This document shows positions 17,920 to 19,038 of a stretch of DNA of 19,038 nucleotides, piece by piece. This stretch comes from Desulfurococcales archaeon ex4484_217_1 (GTDB lineage: Archaea > Thermoproteota > Thermoprotei_A > EX4484-217-1). Numbering within the stretch: position 1 is the stretch's first letter; each line of letters begins with the position of its first letter. Where the stretch lies: the NCBI GenBank assembly GCA_002254745.1, contig NJED01000003.1:1-19038 (forward strand), in the 5' to 3' direction. The notes beneath the pieces were generated by a model, which was not told the DNA's origin, searched no databases, and saw only the letters and a list, made by a program, of their open reading frames with translations. The position numbers and the translations under genes are program-made.

Positions 17920-18510
17920 ATGTCGGGAAAAACGGCAATAAAAACTGAGGAAATAAAGCTATTCGGAAAATGGAGTTTTGAAGGAGTAGATATCAGGGAT
18001 CCTAGCTTGAAAAAATATATTTGCCTTAAACCGATATGGCTACCACATACTGGAGGAAGACATGAACATAGAAGATTCGGTAAATCTGAAGTACCAGTAG
18101 TTGAAAGGCTCATTAACCACCTAATGAAGCCCGGTAGAAATGCTGGCAAAAAACATTTAGCCTACAATATCGTGAAGGTAGCTTTTGACATAATATATTA
18201 TAAGACAGGTGAAAATCCAATACAGGTGCTTGTAAGAGCTATTGAAAATGCTGCGCCAAGAGAAGAAACAACAAGAATAGTTTACGGAGGTATAGTGTAC
18301 TTCGTAGCTGTAGATGTTGCACCGCAAAGGAGAGTAGATTTAGCACTAAGGCACATTACGGAAGGCGCTAGGAACTGTGCATTCAATAATCCTAAGCCTA
18401 TAGAGGAATGTTTAGCTGACGAAATAATTTTAGCATCAAGATATGATATGAAAAGCTATGCTATTTCGAGAAAAGAAGAAATAGAGAGAATAGCTTTAAG
18501 TGCAAGGTAA
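17920..18510 (+). CDS. rps7: Ribosomal protein S7
   Basis: A 196-residue archaeal S7 (S5e family), which organises the 3' major domain of 16S rRNA. Motifs: [17 protein letters not shown], the basic [71 protein letters not shown] and a conserved C-terminal [19 protein letters not shown]. It starts at ATG 17920, with only a weak AGGGTTA before it. It begins its own unit after the minus-strand DUF151 gene. Confidence 0.97.
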   Translation: MSGKTAIKTEEIKLFGKWSFEGVDIRDPSLKKYICLKPIWLPHTGGRHEHRRFGKSEVPVVERLINHLMKPGRNAGKKHLAYNIVKVAFDIIYYKTGENPIQVLVRAIENAAPREETTRIVYGGIVYFVAVDVAPQRRVDLALRHITEGARNCAFNNPKPIEECLADEIILASRYDMKSYAISRKEEIERIALSAR

Positions 18511-18523
18511 ATTGGATTTTACG

Positions 18524-18537
18524 AAAACCTTATATTT
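18524..18537 (+). promoter_or_regulatory. BRE/TATA element of the EF-1A gene
   Basis: AAAACC followed by TTATATTT is a clear BRE/TATA pair, 14 nt after the rps7 stop. A start near 18560 would give a leader of about 50 nt ending in GAGAGGTG (18592-18599), a strong ribosome binding site 8 nt before GTG 18608. A dedicated promoter suits the high demand for this factor. Confidence 0.6.
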
Positions 18538-18607
18538 ACGACTTTTAGTCCTTATCTCACGGACCCGTCTAAAAAGTGTGTGGACATAGCTGAGAGGTGT
18601 ATGTTAA

Positions 18608-19038
18608 GTGTCTTCAACAAAACCACACTTAAACCTAGTAGTAATAGGCCACGTAGATCATGGTAAAAGTACATTAACAGGGCATCTACTGTTTAAAGCT
18701 GGCTTTATTGACGAGAAGAAGCTAAGAGAAATAGAGGAAGAAGCTAAGAAGAGAGGCCAAGAATCTTTTAAGTATGCGTGGCTTCTAGATAAGCTGAAAG
18801 AGGAAAGAGAGAGAGGATTAACAATAGACCTGTCATTCATGAGGTTTGAAACGAAAAAATACTACTTCACCATAATTGATGCGCCAGGGCACAGAGACTT
18901 CGTAAAGAACATGATTACAGGTGCTTCTCAAGCAGATGCTGCATTACTAGTAGTTTCAGCTAAGAAGGGAGAGTACGAAGCAGGAATGAGCGAAGAAGGT
19001 CAGACAAGAGAACATATAATACTAGCTAAGACAATGGG
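18608..19038 (+). CDS. tuf: Translation elongation factor EF-1 alpha, N-terminal part (truncated by window edge)
   Basis: 143 residues of the GTPase domain are visible from GTG 18608. G1 (P-loop) is GHVDHGKST at 14-22, the switch I region contains [10 protein letters not shown] (68-77), and G3 is DAPGHRDF (91-98). [16 protein letters not shown] follows before the edge. The insertion between P-loop and switch I ([28 protein letters not shown]) is typical of archaeal/eukaryotic EF-1A and separates it from bacterial EF-Tu. It delivers aminoacyl-tRNA to the ribosome as a GTP complex. ATG 18601 is in another frame. EF-2, often nearby in other archaea, is not seen between rps7 and this gene. Confidence 0.97.
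   Translation, partial: MSSTKPHLNLVVIGHVDHGKSTLTGHLLFKAGFIDEKKLREIEEEAKKRGQESFKYAWLLDKLKEERERGLTIDLSFMRFETKKYYFTIIDAPGHRDFVKNMITGASQADAALLVVSAKKGEYEAGMSEEGQTREHIILAKTM

Overview
The window is chromosomal DNA of an A+T-rich thermophilic archaeon of the Thermoproteota (Crenarchaeota). It carries a single unsplit RNA polymerase B gene next to split A1/A2 genes, archaeal rpoH, rpl30e and a KH-only nusA in one operon, a CTP-dependent riboflavin kinase, a diphthine synthase, a proteasome beta subunit of the crenarchaeal non-catalytic type, a TFIIB-like protein, TATA boxes about 25 nt before likely transcript starts, and many GTG/TTG starts preceded by GGTG-type Shine-Dalgarno sites. A Desulfurococcales/Ignisphaera/Fervidicoccales-like source is my guess; genus cannot be set by reading alone.

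Region 1 (1-3843) is RNA, nucleotide and cofactor housekeeping: a truncated NOL1/NOP2/Sun RNA methyltransferase (-), a CYTH/CyaB protein (+), a metallophosphoesterase (-), and a rightward cluster of a SAM hydrolase-type DUF62 protein, NMN adenylyltransferase (nadM) and RNA 3'-phosphate cyclase (rtcA). Three consecutive genes or junctions here are disrupted: a one-base frameshift in the phosphoesterase, loss of the start and GRFQ motif of nadM, and a frame-changing deletion in rtcA. The rest of the window looks intact, so this is its most striking anomaly.

Region 2 (3826-8311): a leftward pair (TFIIB-like protein, then DUF504/UPF0248) diverges from a rightward psmB - endonuclease V - ribK cluster. 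ribK converges on a leftward dphB - DUF357/RibL pair. RibK makes FMN and the RibL-type domain is predicted to make FAD, so the two halves of flavin cofactor synthesis meet tail to tail.

Region 3 (8417-19038): tRNA-Lys(TTT) on the minus strand diverges from the transcription/translation block rpoH-rpoB-rpoA1-rpoA2-rpl30e-nusA, followed by rps12, a minus-strand DUF151 (bifunctional nuclease) gene, rps7, and the first third of the EF-1A gene, cut by the window end. rps12, rps7 and EF-1A each have a plausible TATA box of their own, so the block seems to be several transcription units.

I found no insertion sequence, CRISPR array, intein, prophage or other accessory island. Apart from the disrupted genes, the region is conserved core genome.
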